From CAVPDE01 sp963707125 (GTDB lineage: Bacteria; Desulfobacterota; DSM-4660; Desulfatiglandales; HGW-15): 64,000 nt of DNA. The position numbers and the translations under genes are program-made. The stretch lies in contig CAVPOU010000009.1 of NCBI GenBank assembly GCA_963707125.1, forward strand, positions 1 to 64,000, in the 5' to 3' direction. This document shows, piece after piece, positions 62,855 to 64,000 of this stretch. Below the pieces are notes generated by a model. That model was not told where the DNA came from. It was given only the letters and a program-made list of their open reading frames with translations, and did not search any database. Within the stretch, counting starts at the first letter, position 1. Every line of letters starts with the position of its first letter.

Positions 62855-64000
62855 GCTGGGGATGGTGCGGTTTTTCTCATGCGGACCAGGATCTCTTCGA
62901 TCTGCTTTCCGTCGAGGGTCTCCTTTTCCAGCAGAGCACCGGCCAACTGATGGAGCACTTCCAGGTTATCCTTGATGAGGTTCGATGTCTTGGCATAGGC
63001 GTCCATGACCATCCTTCTCACTTCCTCATCAATCTTCTGCGCGGTCAGTTCACTGTAATCCCTGTGCTGGGAAATCTCCCTGCCCAGGAAGATCTGCTCC
63101 TCTTTTTTCCCGAAGGTCAAAGGCCCCAGGCTGTCGCTCATTCCAAAGTCACAGACCATTTTTCTGGCCAGGGTTGTGGCCCGCTCGATGTCATTCCCCG
63201 CGCCCGTGGTCTGCATACCCAGAACGATTTCCTCTGCCGCCCTGCCGCCCATGAGGATACAAAGGCTGTTGAGGAGATAATCCTTCGGGTACGTATGTTT
63301 TTCATCAAGAGGTAATTGCTGGGTGAGGCCGAGCGCGCGACCTCTGGGGATAATGGTGACCTTGTGAATAGGGTCTGTGTTCGGCAGCAGCTTGGCCACG
63401 AGCGTGTGGCCTGATTCATGGTAGGCCGTCGTCTTTTTTTCTTCGTCGCTGATGATCATGCTCCTGCGCTCGGTTCCCATCAGGACCTTGTCTTTCGCAT
63501 CCTCGAAGTCGTTCATTTCCACCCGGTCCTTGCCGCGCCTGGCCGCCAGGAGCGCCGCTTCATTCACCATGTTCTCAAGGTCAGCCCCGGTGAACCCCGG
63601 AGTTCCCCTGGCCAGGGTCTGCATATCGGCATTGTCACCCAGAACCGTCTTTTTCACGTGAACTCTCAGAATCTCTTCTCTCCCCTTCACGTCCGGAACC
63701 GGGACGACCACCTGTCGGTCGAATCGACCCGGTCTCAACAGCGCCGGATCGAGCACATCGGGCCTGTTCGTTGCTGAGATGAGAATCACCCCTTCGTTGG
63801 ACTCAAAACCATCCATCTCCACCAGAAGCTGGTTGAGAGTCTGTTCCCTTTCATCGTGCCCGCCGCCCAGGCCGGCCCCGCGATGCCGACCGACCGCGTC
63901 GATTTCATCAATAAAGATGATGCATGGGGCATGCTTTTTCCCTTGAAGGAAAAGGTCCCTGACGCGGGATGCTCCGACGCCGACAAACATTTCCACAAAA
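62851..64000 (-). CDS. ftsH: ATP-dependent zinc metalloprotease FtsH, 5' part beyond the window
   Basis: The last ~383 residues are present, entering at FVEMFVGVGASRVRDLF. Walker B IIFIDEIDAVGRHRGAG, second region of homology ATNRPDVLDPALLRPGRFDR, zinc site AYHESGH with the third ligand in NDIERATTLARKMV. The missing part holds the two TM segments and Walker A. Membrane-bound quality-control protease; head of the folP-coaX-ldcA-mla row. Confidence 0.96.
   Translation of the reverse strand, partial: FVEMFVGVGASRVRDLFLQGKKHAPCIIFIDEIDAVGRHRGAGLGGGHDEREQTLNQLLVEMDGFESNEGVILISATNRPDVLDPALLRPGRFDRQVVVPVPDVKGREEILRVHVKKTVLGDNADMQTLARGTPGFTGADLENMVNEAALLAARRGKDRVEMNDFEDAKDKVLMGTERRSMIISDEEKKTTAYHESGHTLVAKLLPNTDPIHKVTIIPRGRALGLTQQLPLDEKHTYPKDYLLNSLCILMGGRAAEEIVLGMQTTGAGNDIERATTLARKMVCDFGMSDSLGPLTFGKKEEQIFLGREISQHRDYSELTAQKIDEEVRRMVMDAYAKTSNLIKDNLEVLHQLAGALLEKETLDGKQIEEILVRMRKTAPSPA

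Overview
The window looks like chromosomal DNA of a Gram-negative, anaerobic-type bacterium, most probably a deltaproteobacterium (Desulfobacterota/Syntrophobacteria-like). The evidence is the 16S signature, an Mla outer-membrane lipid system, TolC and EnvC homologues, ResB/CcsA (system II) cytochrome c maturation, a nikABCDE nickel importer, and a selenium locus whose selD is itself a selenoprotein gene. This placement is an inference from gene content; no database search was run. I see no prophage, CRISPR array or insertion sequence, but the intergenic DNA is unusually rich in imperfect palindromes built from repeated short words.

Layout. 1-5.4 kb: a minus-strand rRNA operon (16S - tRNA-Ile - tRNA-Ala - 23S - 5S; the 5S is cut by the left edge), with a boxA before 16S and another before 23S and a plausible promoter. 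5.5-12.6 kb: minus-strand envelope genes: tolC-like, ftsE, a ~300 bp palindromic element, ftsX, an envC-like gene with a degenerate LytM domain, the C-terminal protease ctpA, and a DegT-type aminotransferase. 12.8-14.7 kb: a small coiled-coil protein, an Rrf2 regulator and a metallo-beta-lactamase-fold hydrolase. 14.9-21.2 kb: a selenium cluster: LysR regulator, YedE transporter, TusA-like carrier, DUF3343 protein, a kinase/NAD(P)HX-dehydratase-like protein, SelD with an in-frame UGA (Sec18), and YedF. 21.4-27.9 kb: nikABCDE plus a methyltransferase; a terminator-like hairpin stands directly before both nikA and the methyltransferase gene.

28-35.7 kb is more accessory: a hypothetical protein, a beta-lactamase-fold serine hydrolase with a palindromic repeat inserted in frame, a BrnT/BrnA toxin-antitoxin pair with its operator, a 33-residue membrane peptide, a DUF4230 protein, a frameshifted TPR gene, an apparently exported O-methyltransferase, and opgG. 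35.8-43.5 kb: CNNM/CorC transporter, GNAT acetyltransferase, PlsC-like acyltransferase, glmS, a penicillin-binding protein, a DUF1737 protein with a long leader, and serS. 43.7-51.9 kb: resB-ccsA, a THUMP RNA methyltransferase, a flavin-type oxidase-like protein, a four-PAS HD-GYP protein, ybaK, and a lone receiver-domain protein behind a sigma-54 promoter with two upstream palindromes.

52-64 kb: on the minus strand, a Ski2-like helicase and an acyl-CoA dehydrogenase, then what reads as one long operon ftsH - folP - coaX - ldcA - mlaE - mlaF - mlaD - mlaC - mlaA. ftsH runs off the right edge.

The strongest candidates for follow-up are the selenium locus (recoded selD plus three carrier/kinase-like proteins of unknown role), the sigma-54/enhancer architecture at 51.3-51.5 kb, the paired hairpins in the nickel locus, and the palindromic-element population, one copy of which is translated inside a protein.
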